From: a bacterium
Lineage (GTDB): Bacteria > 4484-113
Assembly (NCBI GenBank): GCA_029932365.1
Contig: JAOZQG010000009.1
Location: 1 to 39,128 of the forward strand
Length of the DNA: 39,128 bases
Direction: 5' to 3'
Both the position numbers and the translations under genes were made by a program. Shown one piece after another: positions 26,293 through 35,585 of the stretch; within the stretch, counting starts at the first letter, position 1, and each line of letters opens with the position of its first letter. The notes under the pieces were generated by a model. That model had not been told where the DNA came from, did not search any database, and worked only from the letters and a program-made list of their open reading frames with translations.

Positions 26293-28095
26293 ATGAGGCG
26301 CGACTTTGTGTTCATTGGTGCGGTAATCTGCCTGCTAGCCTTTTCCGTTCTTCACGCTCAGGCTCGGGTGCTGTATGGAGAAAACGTTGAGCGGATTGAG
26401 CTAATCAAAGATGTGAGTTCTCTCGAACGGGAGATAAGCTTCTCCGTCCCCGGTGCCAGCGGAGTGGTTACGCCGCTGCCGTCGCTTCAGGTAATAAACG
26501 TTACGATTACCAGTAGTTCGGGCTATGTCTTTGAAGTGCGCTATTCGGCATCTTCGGCCAGAGCCAAACCTTTTGATCTGGGGTCCCTTGAGCAGGCCGC
26601 CCGCAACGCCTATATGGACATTGCTCACGGCGCAGGCATTCTAGCGAATTTTGCAGCTGAGGACCCTGACTTCGCGCCGTATACTGACCTGTTTTTGGCT
26701 ATTAAAGAGCGCAGGGGTAGCATAACCGCAAGGCTTGAGCGCGACCTTTTAGCCGTCGCGCAGTACGAGGAGCACGAACGTGGGCACGCTTGTACTGTCA
26801 CAGATATAGACCTCGGCGAGCGCCATTTCTCGCTCAGGCAAAGCCCTTTAACTCCTGATGAGTTCGTAATTACCTGGGACGCTCTTCCCGGCAACGCGGC
26901 GAGCGTACGCTTCGCGGAGCAGCCGATGGGAGTTGTGGCTTTCGTTGACGCTCCAGGCTTACCTGCAAGCATGAGTTCCGAAACCCTTATAAACGACCTA
27001 GCAACTTACATGAACGGCTTGCTACCCGTTCTTACCGTAGTCAGCCACAACAACGAGAAAATAGCTGCTATTCACGACGAGATTGCCCGTTACGGATTTC
27101 TAGTTAGAGCCGCGAGCTTCATACGAACGGAAACACCGACGGCTACCGAGTGCCCGGCCTACGAGCCCGAGTCTGATTATACGGCCCTGCTTGAGCCGGC
27201 TCCGGGTTACACCGCCCATTTACGTGAGGAGAACGTAAGACGACGTATCTACTATTTCCGCACAATCAGGGCAAATGGTCTGATTGCAGAGGATTCTTAC
27301 CCTAATTACACGCATACGGTAATTACAGCTATGCGGGAGCTGTTTGACCCGAATCCCGCTGACACAGATAAGTTGCCGATGCCTGACTTCATCTGGGAGA
27401 CAACATACCCGCGAATGGTTAACGAACCCCACTGGTCTCCGTTCTGCCGGCTGTGCAAGGGCGAACTGGACCTTACCGATCGGGACCTCTTCTATTACCG
27501 TGAGGCGGCCGGTTTATTCGACAGGGCGCTGGATAATCAGGATTTTCGCGATTCTATCCCGGGAGACATGATCAGGTGCCTGCGCAAATTCAACGCCATG
27601 TCCGGGCAGTTCCGCACTGAAGAGACAGTTACTCCTTTAGTCTCGCTCACCTATCGTGAAGTTCAAGGACTGGCGAACGTTAACATCCTGAGATACCAGG
27701 ACGCAAGCTACCTGTACCAGTTAGCGATTCCTCCTAACGAGAACTACTTGAGCTTTGCCTTCAGCTTTGAAGAGGCGCTTGCCCCTGAGATATATCGTTT
27801 CTTCTTGGTACCTACCGGCGATAAGGCACAACTCGTTGTTAGCTATCCGGTTGACCTTCCTCTCGGTAGAGCCTCGCGCCGTTTCAACCGCTCAGTAAGC
27901 GCTCTGGTGCGGCTTCGCGACTTGACGACCTATTTGGCGCGACACGAGCCTGTGCTCAGCGGTGTGCCGCCGATTATCAACGAAATCTGGCGTCAGCGGG
28001 AGCTGATTGGCCCGAAAATGTTCATTCGCCCATCCCACACTGGCATGTATACGGACTGGCTCACGGCTGATGTTCTGGGCTCCGGTGCGGGTTAG
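26293..28095 (+). CDS. Predicted secreted protein of unknown family (600 aa)
   Basis: Long ORF with signal peptide (VFIGAVICLLAFSVLHAQA), purine-rich RBS-like sequence (aagggga) upstream, same strand as the preceding lipoprotein. No family recognised. Confidence 0.85.
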   Translation: MRRDFVFIGAVICLLAFSVLHAQARVLYGENVERIELIKDVSSLEREISFSVPGASGVVTPLPSLQVINVTITSSSGYVFEVRYSASSARAKPFDLGSLEQAARNAYMDIAHGAGILANFAAEDPDFAPYTDLFLAIKERRGSITARLERDLLAVAQYEEHERGHACTVTDIDLGERHFSLRQSPLTPDEFVITWDALPGNAASVRFAEQPMGVVAFVDAPGLPASMSSETLINDLATYMNGLLPVLTVVSHNNEKIAAIHDEIARYGFLVRAASFIRTETPTATECPAYEPESDYTALLEPAPGYTAHLREENVRRRIYYFRTIRANGLIAEDSYPNYTHTVITAMRELFDPNPADTDKLPMPDFIWETTYPRMVNEPHWSPFCRLCKGELDLTDRDLFYYREAAGLFDRALDNQDFRDSIPGDMIRCLRKFNAMSGQFRTEETVTPLVSLTYREVQGLANVNILRYQDASYLYQLAIPPNENYLSFAFSFEEALAPEIYRFFLVPTGDKAQLVVSYPVDLPLGRASRRFNRSVSALVRLRDLTTYLARHEPVLSGVPPIINEIWRQRELIGPKMFIRPSHTGMYTDWLTADVLGSGAG

Positions 28096-28114
28096 GGGCC
28101 TATCAGCGCCAAAT

Positions 28115-29575
28115 TCAGTCGTCTGGATTCAATTTCGCTAGAGCCGTGCTGCAACGCTTTGTTACTTCATTTACACCCAGCAATTCCGCCATCTCAAAAA
28201 ATCCGGGGCTGAATCTATCACCGGTAATGGCCACACGCATCGGCTGGATGGCATCTTTGAGCTTTAGTTTCTTATCTTTTGCATAGCTGCGCACCAATTT
28301 CTCGATGCGCTCACATTCAAATTCGGGAAGAGCCTTCAGGGCGGCAGGTATTTCCTTCAGCACCAGCGCCGCGTTCTCGTTACCGGCCATGATATCCTTC
28401 CAGGCTTCCTCATTGTAATCGTCGGGCGCGCGGAAGAAATACCAGGCGAGTTCTTCAATTTCGGCGAAGTGCGTGAGCCGATCCTTGAAAAGAAGTACTA
28501 CCTTGGCGATATAGTCGTCTCGCTTGGCTTTCTTCCATTCGCGAGGAACGAACTCAAAAACCTGTCGCTGGTACTCTTCGTCCGACAGGGAGCGAATATA
28601 CTTCCCGTTGAACCAGAAAAGCTTTTCCGTATTGAAAGCACCAGCCGATTTGCCGATGCCATCCAGCGAAAACGCGGCAATCATCTCGTCTCGCGTAAAT
28701 TCCTCGCGGTCGTCCTTCGGAGCCCAGCCGATTAGCAGCAGGAAGTTCACCAGCGCTTCGGGCAAAATGCCCAGTTCGCGGTAGGCGGTAATACTGGTCG
28801 CTCCATGCCGTTTGGACAGCCGCGCCCGGTCCATTCCCACAATAAGCGGCAAATGCGCAAACTGCGGTGGTTCCCAGCCGAGTTTTTCATATATCAGCAG
28901 TTGCTTTGGTGTGTTTGAGAGGTGGTCGTCCCCGCGCAAGACGTGAGTAATGTCCATCGTCGCGTCGTCTACGACGCAGGAGAAGTTATAGACAGGTCCG
29001 CCGGTGGACTTCACAATCACGATATCGCCTATTTCGTCCGTGGATACGCGAACCTCGCCCCGTATCAGGTCCTGAAACACGATATCTCGGCCCATCTCAA
29101 CTTTTAACCGAAGGGGTAGGGCGGGATTGTTCGCTAAAAGCTTAAGTTGTTCCGATAAAGGGCGCTCCCGGCAGTTCTCATCGAATTTAGCTTTATCATC
29201 AGAGCGCTCGTCTTTCGGGCAGTCGCAGACGAAGGCGTGCCCTTCTTTGAGGAGCTGGTCGGCGAACTTGAGGTGCAATTCCTTGCGTTCGCTCTGGAAG
29301 TAGGGGCCGAACTCGCCGCCGACTTCCGGGCCCTCGTCCCACTCCAGTCCCAGCCAGCGCAGCCCGTCCAGGATGGCACGAGTGCTCTCGTCGGTGGAGC
29401 GCTCCTCGTCGGTATCCTCGATGCGCAGGATGAAGCTCCCGCCGCGCGAGCGCGCCAGCAGCCAGTTGAAAAGCGCCGTCCGCGCCCCGCCAGTGTGCAG
29501 GTAACCCGTCGGCGACGGCGCAAACCGCACACGCACGCCCTTCGGTGATGTGCTGCTGTTGGAGTCCTCTTCCAT
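28115..29575 (-). CDS. gltX: Glutamate--tRNA ligase
   Basis: RFAPSPTGYLHTGGARTALFNWLLAR; RIEDTDEERS; LSKRHGATSI. Confidence 0.97.
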   Translation of the reverse strand: MEEDSNSSTSPKGVRVRFAPSPTGYLHTGGARTALFNWLLARSRGGSFILRIEDTDEERSTDESTRAILDGLRWLGLEWDEGPEVGGEFGPYFQSERKELHLKFADQLLKEGHAFVCDCPKDERSDDKAKFDENCRERPLSEQLKLLANNPALPLRLKVEMGRDIVFQDLIRGEVRVSTDEIGDIVIVKSTGGPVYNFSCVVDDATMDITHVLRGDDHLSNTPKQLLIYEKLGWEPPQFAHLPLIVGMDRARLSKRHGATSITAYRELGILPEALVNFLLLIGWAPKDDREEFTRDEMIAAFSLDGIGKSAGAFNTEKLFWFNGKYIRSLSDEEYQRQVFEFVPREWKKAKRDDYIAKVVLLFKDRLTHFAEIEELAWYFFRAPDDYNEEAWKDIMAGNENAALVLKEIPAALKALPEFECERIEKLVRSYAKDKKLKLKDAIQPMRVAITGDRFSPGFFEMAELLGVNEVTKRCSTALAKLNPDD

Positions 29576-29615
29576 AGGCTCCCCATTCTACCAGCATTGG
29601 TTCCAGATAGACGGA

Positions 29616-29635
29616 CTGGGGACTTCAATCCCCAG
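29616..29635. repeat. Perfect intergenic palindrome (7-bp stem)
   Basis: ctgggga-cttcaa-tccccag. Confidence 0.6.
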
Positions 29636-29682
29636 ATTATTCTCCTTTACGTGCGAACCTCAGTCTCTTTACTAAAACTGTT

Positions 29683-29717
29683 TGAATCGGTAGCTCGGGC
29701 GTCTCGCCCGTGATTCA
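29683..29717. repeat. Two-tier intergenic hairpin
   Basis: tgaatc-ggtagct-cgggcg-tct-cgcccg-t-gattca: 6-bp outer stem plus 6-bp GC inner stem, 17 bp downstream of the stop at 29735 on the minus strand. Confidence 0.6.
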
Positions 29718-29734
29718 CTGGAACCTGCATGATC

Positions 29735-30214
29735 CTACCGCACCACCCACCCGGTGAACGTGAGCAGCATCAGGAAGCTCGACGAAAATAACATAGTTCC
29801 CCATAACTGGGCGTTAGCTTCCTCTATAGCGAAGGAAGCGAAATCAGGCCACTCCCAGAACTCCCAGCGGCGCTTCCTCATACGGGAGCCTTTCCACCAG
29901 TAGCCGTAGATCCAGGATAAAGGAATCAGCACAATAAAGCCGACAGCGATCCATCTTAAGTACGGAAAGCCATCCGCCACCGGTGTTCCCATCCACGCTT
30001 GAAGGCATAACAGCGTGAACATCGGTAGCATCGCTGCAAAGCCGAAGTATCCTGATAGACCGAGGAACCGGAAATTCGCTAGGTGATGGGAAGGCCTAAT
30101 GTCGTTATAGAAGCTAAAGCCTCTAACGAAAGCTTCCTGTCCCTTCGGCAACGGCGAAGGCTGCGTTTTGCGTCGGTCCAGTTCAACCAAGTGCTCTAAC
30201 CACATCGTATTCAC
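29735..30214 (-). CDS. Putative membrane protein, unknown
   Basis: 159 aa with hydrophobic segments (GYFGFAAMLPMFTLLCLQAW; YLRWIAVGFIVLIPLSWIYGYWW; MLFSSSFLMLLTFTGWVV). No family recognised. Confidence 0.6.
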   Translation of the reverse strand: MNTMWLEHLVELDRRKTQPSPLPKGQEAFVRGFSFYNDIRPSHHLANFRFLGLSGYFGFAAMLPMFTLLCLQAWMGTPVADGFPYLRWIAVGFIVLIPLSWIYGYWWKGSRMRKRRWEFWEWPDFASFAIEEANAQLWGTMLFSSSFLMLLTFTGWVVR

Positions 30215-30306
30215 CTGTATTCGCTGACGGTTGATGATTATAAGTGCCGCACCTGAGCTGCACAGCGCATCCCAATATTATCACAGACCCGCAATGCGGC
30301 TTAAGG

Positions 30307-31065
30307 CTACACCTTCCCGAATCTTCGCTCGCGGCGCTGGTAGTTGAGAATGGCTTCCACCAAGTCCGCACCGGTGAAATCCGGCCAGAGCGTCGGGGTG
30401 AAATATAGTTCGGTGTATGCAAGCTGCCACAGCATAAAGTTGGACAGCCGCATTTCGCCGCTCGTGCGTATCAGCAGGTCGGGGTGTGGTATCTCAGGAT
30501 GATACATGTGTTCGGTAAGGCTGGACGTTGAGATCACCTCAGGATTCACTTTCGCGGCCAAGGCGTCCTCTATCAGTTTCCGCGCGGCCCGGATAATCTC
30601 GTATTGCCCGCTATACATAACGCACATATTAAGTACAAGCGCGCCATTTTCAGCCGTCAGGGCAACGGCCCGCCTGAATTTATCCGCTAAATCGTTGGGC
30701 AGCATATCCAGCTCGCCGCTTACGATAAAGCGTACGCCTTCATCGTGTAGTTTAGGAACTTCCTCGTCCAGGGTGAGGTCGAAAAGGCGGAAAAGCTCGC
30801 TTACTTCTTCTTCGGGACGATCGACATTTTCGGTAGAAAACGCAAAAAGGCTCAGGTACTGAAGGCCGATGTCTTTAGCCGTGTTTACCGTGGAACGGAT
30901 GGCGCTAATCGCGTACTGATGGCCTTCCGTACGTGAAAGCCCGCGCATCTGTGCCCATCGACCGTTGCCGTCCATAATGATGGCAATGTGCCGGGGCATA
31001 CGGTCATGATGGAGTTGCGCCGTCAGTTCCGCGATTTTCGCGCCTTCGTCATCGACCGGTACCAT
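30307..31065 (-). CDS. uppS: Isoprenyl transferase (undecaprenyl diphosphate synthase)
   Basis: MPRHIAIIMDGNGRWAQMRGLSRTEGHQYAISAIRS; LSLFAFSTENVDRPEEEV; PDLLIRTSGEMRLSNFMLWQLAYTELYFTPTLWPDF. Confidence 0.96.
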   Translation of the reverse strand: MVPVDDEGAKIAELTAQLHHDRMPRHIAIIMDGNGRWAQMRGLSRTEGHQYAISAIRSTVNTAKDIGLQYLSLFAFSTENVDRPEEEVSELFRLFDLTLDEEVPKLHDEGVRFIVSGELDMLPNDLADKFRRAVALTAENGALVLNMCVMYSGQYEIIRAARKLIEDALAAKVNPEVISTSSLTEHMYHPEIPHPDLLIRTSGEMRLSNFMLWQLAYTELYFTPTLWPDFTGADLVEAILNYQRRERRFGKV

Positions 31066-31115
31066 GTCTCTTCAAGTATAGCAGGGAAGACAGGTGAAAC
31101 TGCGCTACATCTTCA

Positions 31116-31460
31116 CTAGAACGCCGCAGTTGGAGGGGTAAAGTCCTGCATCAGAGGATTGGTCACGTCCAAAACCGTGCAGTTATTCTGAAAGCCGGTT
31201 ATAACACCGGCGTCTACGAGTTTTTGCAGCTCCTTGGAGAGATTTTCCATAATGACGAAGCTGCCGACCTCTCCTGCAACCGTAACCCGAAGCTCCTCAA
31301 CGGTGATGGTTAAGTCCTCCACATCCCAGCCGGGCTTGCCGGAAAGTGCTTCTTTAACGGCCTTTAGCGCCTCTGCATCAGGATTGGGCGAGCAGCCGGC
31401 GGCAAGCGCAATCAGCGCTAACAGCATCAAGAGCGCAGCAAGGCAAGTTGTTAATCTCAT
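31116..31460 (-). CDS. Small putative lipoprotein, unknown
   Basis: 114 aa; signal with lipobox LALIALAAGCSPNPD, then a soluble domain. Confidence 0.65.
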   Translation of the reverse strand: MRLTTCLAALLMLLALIALAAGCSPNPDAEALKAVKEALSGKPGWDVEDLTITVEELRVTVAGEVGSFVIMENLSKELQKLVDAGVITGFQNNCTVLDVTNPLMQDFTPPTAAF

Positions 31461-31595
31461 ATCTTCATCCTCAAGTTAGCTGCTTCTATTCTAACATGCA
31501 CTCCTCAATTCCCGATTCGATTCGCTGAGTTCACGGATACAATCTCAGGTGCTAGAATATGCGCTCGGTAAATCCTCCCGCCCAAGGAGTCGACC

Positions 31596-32741
31596 GTGAA
31601 GATACACGAATACCAGGCAAAAGACGTTTTCGCTAAATACGGAATTCCGGTTCCGCCGGGCAAGGTCGCGTTCTCTGCGGATGAAGTGGAGAGCGTGGCA
31701 CAAGAGCTTGGCGGCAAGGTGGTAGTAAAAGCCCAGGTGCAAGTGGGCGGACGAGGCAAGGCCGGCGGGATTAAGCTGGCCGACAGCCCGGAGGACGCGC
31801 GCGCCAAGGGCGAACAGATACTGGGGATGGATATCAAAGGCCTACCGGTAGAGAAGGTGCTTGTTACCAAAGCTATAGATATTCGCGACGAGTATTATGT
31901 CGGGATCACGCTGGACCGGGATGCTCGAATGCTCGTGCTGATAGTCTCGGCCGCCGGCGGGGTAGATATTGAAGAAGTAGCCCGCGAGACACCTGAAAAG
32001 ATCGCCAAGGTGCACATCGACCCACTGGTCGGACTGCAGGAGTACCAGATAACACGGGCTATTTTCGGGAGCGGCGTTGACATTACAAAGGCCAGGGACA
32101 TCCGGGCCATTATCCGGAAGCTATACGAGTGTTATATAGCCATTGACGGCAGCCTAGCGGAGATAAACCCGCTTGTGGTTACAACCGACGGTGAAGTTAT
32201 CGCCCTGGACGCAAAGATTAACATAGACGACAATGCGCTCTTTCGCCAGCCTGAGCTGGAGAAACTAATGGAAGTAGGCGCCGATATGGACGCCATAGAA
32301 GCTGAAGCCCGGCACAAGGGAATTGCCTACGTCCATCTTTCCGACGGTAATGTCGGCGTGATGGGCAATGGCGCGGGCCTCGTCATGACAACAATGGATG
32401 TCGTCTCCCGTGCCGGCGGAAAGCCGAACAACTTCCTGGATATTGGCGGCGCTGCAACGCCCAAGGTTGTGGAAGACGCTTTTCATCTGATACTCCTGGA
32501 TCCTAATGTGAATGGCATATTTCTCAACGTCTTCGGCGGCATTGTGCGATGCGATGTTGTGGCTGAAGGAATGATAAAGGCCTACGAGAAGCTGCCGCGC
32601 AAAGTGCCCGTTGTGCTCCGAATGACCGGTACGAATGAGGACATCGCACGCAAGATGCTAGAAGGTACTCCACTAGTCTACGAATCCTCGACCGAGACCG
32701 GCGCTGCGAAAATCGTCGAAATGCTGGGAGGGCAATCCTGA
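31596..32741 (+). CDS. sucC: Succinate--CoA ligase (ADP-forming) beta subunit
   Basis: [85 protein letters not shown]-like [15 protein letters not shown]. Confidence 0.97.
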   Translation: MKIHEYQAKDVFAKYGIPVPPGKVAFSADEVESVAQELGGKVVVKAQVQVGGRGKAGGIKLADSPEDARAKGEQILGMDIKGLPVEKVLVTKAIDIRDEYYVGITLDRDARMLVLIVSAAGGVDIEEVARETPEKIAKVHIDPLVGLQEYQITRAIFGSGVDITKARDIRAIIRKLYECYIAIDGSLAEINPLVVTTDGEVIALDAKINIDDNALFRQPELEKLMEVGADMDAIEAEARHKGIAYVHLSDGNVGVMGNGAGLVMTTMDVVSRAGGKPNNFLDIGGAATPKVVEDAFHLILLDPNVNGIFLNVFGGIVRCDVVAEGMIKAYEKLPRKVPVVLRMTGTNEDIARKMLEGTPLVYESSTETGAAKIVEMLGGQS

Positions 32742-33628
32742 TGGCTATTCTTGCTGACAAAAACTCGCGTGTGCTTGTGCAGGGAATTACCGGCGGAGAG
32801 GGCTCTTTTCACACACCCCGGATGATTGAATACGGCACGAACGTGGTTGCGGGCGTGACTCCCGGCAAGGGCGGTAGCACCTGGCAGCCGGAAGGTGTGG
32901 CCAATCCTGTTCCGGTTTTCGATACTGTAGAGGACGCGGTAGAGGAGACTGGAGCCGATGCCAGCGTTATCTTCGTGCCGAAGCGCTTCGCGCCTGACGC
33001 GGTGATGGAAGCAGCCGACAGCGGCATTGAGGTCATTGTCGCTATCAGCGATGGCATACCGATCAATGACATGGTAAAGGTCTATTCGTTCATGCAGCAT
33101 ACTATGACCACACTTATCGGCCCCAATTGCCCGGGGCTGGTCAGCGTTGACGAATGCAAGCTGGGAATAATGCCCAACCACATTTTCAAGCCGGGGCCGG
33201 TAGGAGTTATTTCCCGCAGCGGCACTTTAACCTACGAAGTGGTTAATCAACTGTCGGAAGGCGGCCTTGGACAGACCACGTGCATAGGCGTCGGGGGCGA
33301 CCCGATAATCGGTACGAGCTTTCTTGAGTTGCTGATGGAGTTTGAGCAGGACTCGGCCACCGAATGCGTGGTAATCGTCGGTGAGATTGGCGGCAGCGAT
33401 GAAGAAGATGCGGCAGAGTTCATCCCTGAGATGTCCAAGCCTGTGGTGGCTTTCATCAGCGGGAGAACTGCTCCTCCGGGCAAGCGTATGGGCCACGCCG
33501 GCGCCATCGTCAGCGGAGGAAAAGGAACTGCTGAAAGCAAAATAAAGGCATTTGAAGCGGCCAATACACCCGTGGCGGACACCGTGCCTGATATTGTGCG
33601 TCTCTGCAAGGAGAGCCTGGGCAAGTAA
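32741..33628 (+). CDS. sucD: Succinate--CoA ligase alpha subunit
   Basis: [62 protein letters not shown]; active-site GHAGAIV. Overlaps the sucC stop by 1 nt. Confidence 0.97.
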   Translation: MAILADKNSRVLVQGITGGEGSFHTPRMIEYGTNVVAGVTPGKGGSTWQPEGVANPVPVFDTVEDAVEETGADASVIFVPKRFAPDAVMEAADSGIEVIVAISDGIPINDMVKVYSFMQHTMTTLIGPNCPGLVSVDECKLGIMPNHIFKPGPVGVISRSGTLTYEVVNQLSEGGLGQTTCIGVGGDPIIGTSFLELLMEFEQDSATECVVIVGEIGGSDEEDAAEFIPEMSKPVVAFISGRTAPPGKRMGHAGAIVSGGKGTAESKIKAFEAANTPVADTVPDIVRLCKESLGK

Positions 33629-33776
33629 GGGGGTAGGGGACCATATGCTCAAGGTATCTCATTAAGAGCTCAGCCTGCAGAGGTAACGCTTTAAAGCTCG
33701 ATCTATTCTGCGCCGCAAATGGGTAGAGTCAATCCGTTCTCGAAACACGCCCTTATAGGCCGAGGTGTGTTCGATT

Positions 33777-35585
33777 ATGTGGTGGCATCTTGACGAAACA
33801 GAGGAGTACGTTCGACGTCAGTCCGTCAGGGAGCTGATCGGTAAGGTCATACCCCTGTTCCGTCCGCACGCGCGTTATCTTTTCGCCGCCATCGGCCTTC
33901 TGCTACTTATCACGGCGAGCCAGCTTGTCGGACCGCTGGTGCTGCAACACATTATTGACGTCAACATCCCGGCAAACGACATCCGTGGGCTGCTGTTAGC
34001 CGCAGGATTTTATGTCGCAGTGGCTACAAGTGGCGCTGCGGTGGGCTACCTTCAAGCGATAACGCTTTTTAAGCTGGGCATAAACATCGTTACCGACCTG
34101 AAATCGCGGCTTTTTAACCACGTCTTGCATCTCGGGCTTGACTTCCATGAGCAGTATTCGCCGGGCAAGCTTATTAGCCGCGTGGAAAGCGATACTGAAA
34201 CTCTCAAAGACCTTTTCAGCGACGTGGCAGTAAACCTGCTGCGGAATCTGATGCTGTTTATTGGCATTCTCACCGTCCTATGCATTAAGAGCTTTTCCAT
34301 CGCGGCTTTTGTGCTTCTGCTTGTGCCCTTCCTGTTCGGCGCAACATTCCTCTTCCTTACTTATATGAGGAAGTACTGGCGTGAGTGGCGCGCGCAATGG
34401 GCGATAGTGACCGGCTACGTGACCGAGTACGTACAGGGCGTGGACATCATCCAGCAGTTCAATTATCAGGACAACGCACGCCGGCGCATGCACGAAGTGA
34501 ATCTGGGCAAGTACCGCGTGGAAGTCCCGGCCATGTTCTTTGAGTACTCGTTCTGGTCAGCCTTCCTTTACGGTGAGATAATCGCAGTAATAATAGTGCT
34601 GATCATAGGAGTGCGGGGAGTATTCGCCGGCACAGTAACCCTCGGCGTCTTGGTACTATTCATCGAATACATCCGGCAGATGTTTTTTCCCATAATGCAG
34701 CTCAGCGAGCAGCTTAACTTCATCCAGCGCTCCCTCGTATCGGTGGAGCGTATTTTCAGCATCCTCGAAACCGAGCCGTCGGTGCGGGACGGTAAATCTT
34801 CCTCGGAGGAACTTCGCTTTGAGCGCGAAATAGCGCTGGAAAACGTATGGTTCGCCTACGAAGGGGAGGAATGGGTACTTCGCGACGTGAGCCTGGCGAT
34901 AAAGAAAGGCCAGAAGATAGCACTCGTCGGTACTTCCGGCGGTGGCAAGAGTACGATTGTCAACCTGCTGCTCAGGTTTTACGACCCGCAGAAAGGGCGT
35001 GTCACCGTAGACGGCCGAGACATACGTGATTTCCCCATCAAGGCCTGGCGCAAATTAATCGGCCTGGTTTTGCAGGACGTGTTTCTTTTCCCGGGTAACG
35101 TGTCCGACAACCTGCGAGTATTCGACTCCGAAGTGCCTTTGGAGCGTGTAAAGAAAGCATCGGCCGTGGCTCACGCCAATACCGTAATTGAACGCTTGCC
35201 GGGTCAGTATGAAGGCGAGCTGGCCGAGCGCGGAGTCAACCTCTCGGTGGGCGAGCGACAGCTTCTCAGCTTTGCACGCGCGCTGGTATACGACCCGCCG
35301 CTTTTGGTACTGGACGAGGCAACAAGCTCGGTGGATCCTCACACGGAACGGCTGGTGCAGGAAGCGCTCGACCGGTTGCTTGAAGGCCGAACGGCAGTAA
35401 TCGTGGCTCACAGGCTTAGCACCGTCCTCAACGCCGACCGCATACTGCTGGTTCACGACGGCGTTGTTGCCGAAAACGGCGCACACGAAGAACTCCTGGA
35501 GTTGAACGGGCTGTACGCGAAGCTATTCCATCTCCAGTTTGCGGACTTTGAAGCCGGTAAAGACGAAAACGGAGGTGCGCGATGA
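33777..35585 (+). CDS. ABC exporter half-transporter (permease-ATPase), subunit 1 of a likely heterodimer
   Basis: N-terminal transmembrane domain; Walker A GTSGGGKST, signature LSVGERQL, Walker B LLVLDEATSSVD. The ORF track starts at GTG 33765; ATG at 33777 is an alternative start. Confidence 0.93.
   Translation: MWWHLDETEEYVRRQSVRELIGKVIPLFRPHARYLFAAIGLLLLITASQLVGPLVLQHIIDVNIPANDIRGLLLAAGFYVAVATSGAAVGYLQAITLFKLGINIVTDLKSRLFNHVLHLGLDFHEQYSPGKLISRVESDTETLKDLFSDVAVNLLRNLMLFIGILTVLCIKSFSIAAFVLLLVPFLFGATFLFLTYMRKYWREWRAQWAIVTGYVTEYVQGVDIIQQFNYQDNARRRMHEVNLGKYRVEVPAMFFEYSFWSAFLYGEIIAVIIVLIIGVRGVFAGTVTLGVLVLFIEYIRQMFFPIMQLSEQLNFIQRSLVSVERIFSILETEPSVRDGKSSSEELRFEREIALENVWFAYEGEEWVLRDVSLAIKKGQKIALVGTSGGGKSTIVNLLLRFYDPQKGRVTVDGRDIRDFPIKAWRKLIGLVLQDVFLFPGNVSDNLRVFDSEVPLERVKKASAVAHANTVIERLPGQYEGELAERGVNLSVGERQLLSFARALVYDPPLLVLDEATSSVDPHTERLVQEALDRLLEGRTAVIVAHRLSTVLNADRILLVHDGVVAENGAHEELLELNGLYAKLFHLQFADFEAGKDENGGAR

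Noticed and set aside
29134-29628. 164-aa and 132-aa overlapping minus-strand ORFs in the gltX 5' region
   Set aside because: Same-strand alternative frames with Arg/Ala/Ser-rich translation typical of GC-rich shadow frames. The gltX frame has its HIGH-like motif here.
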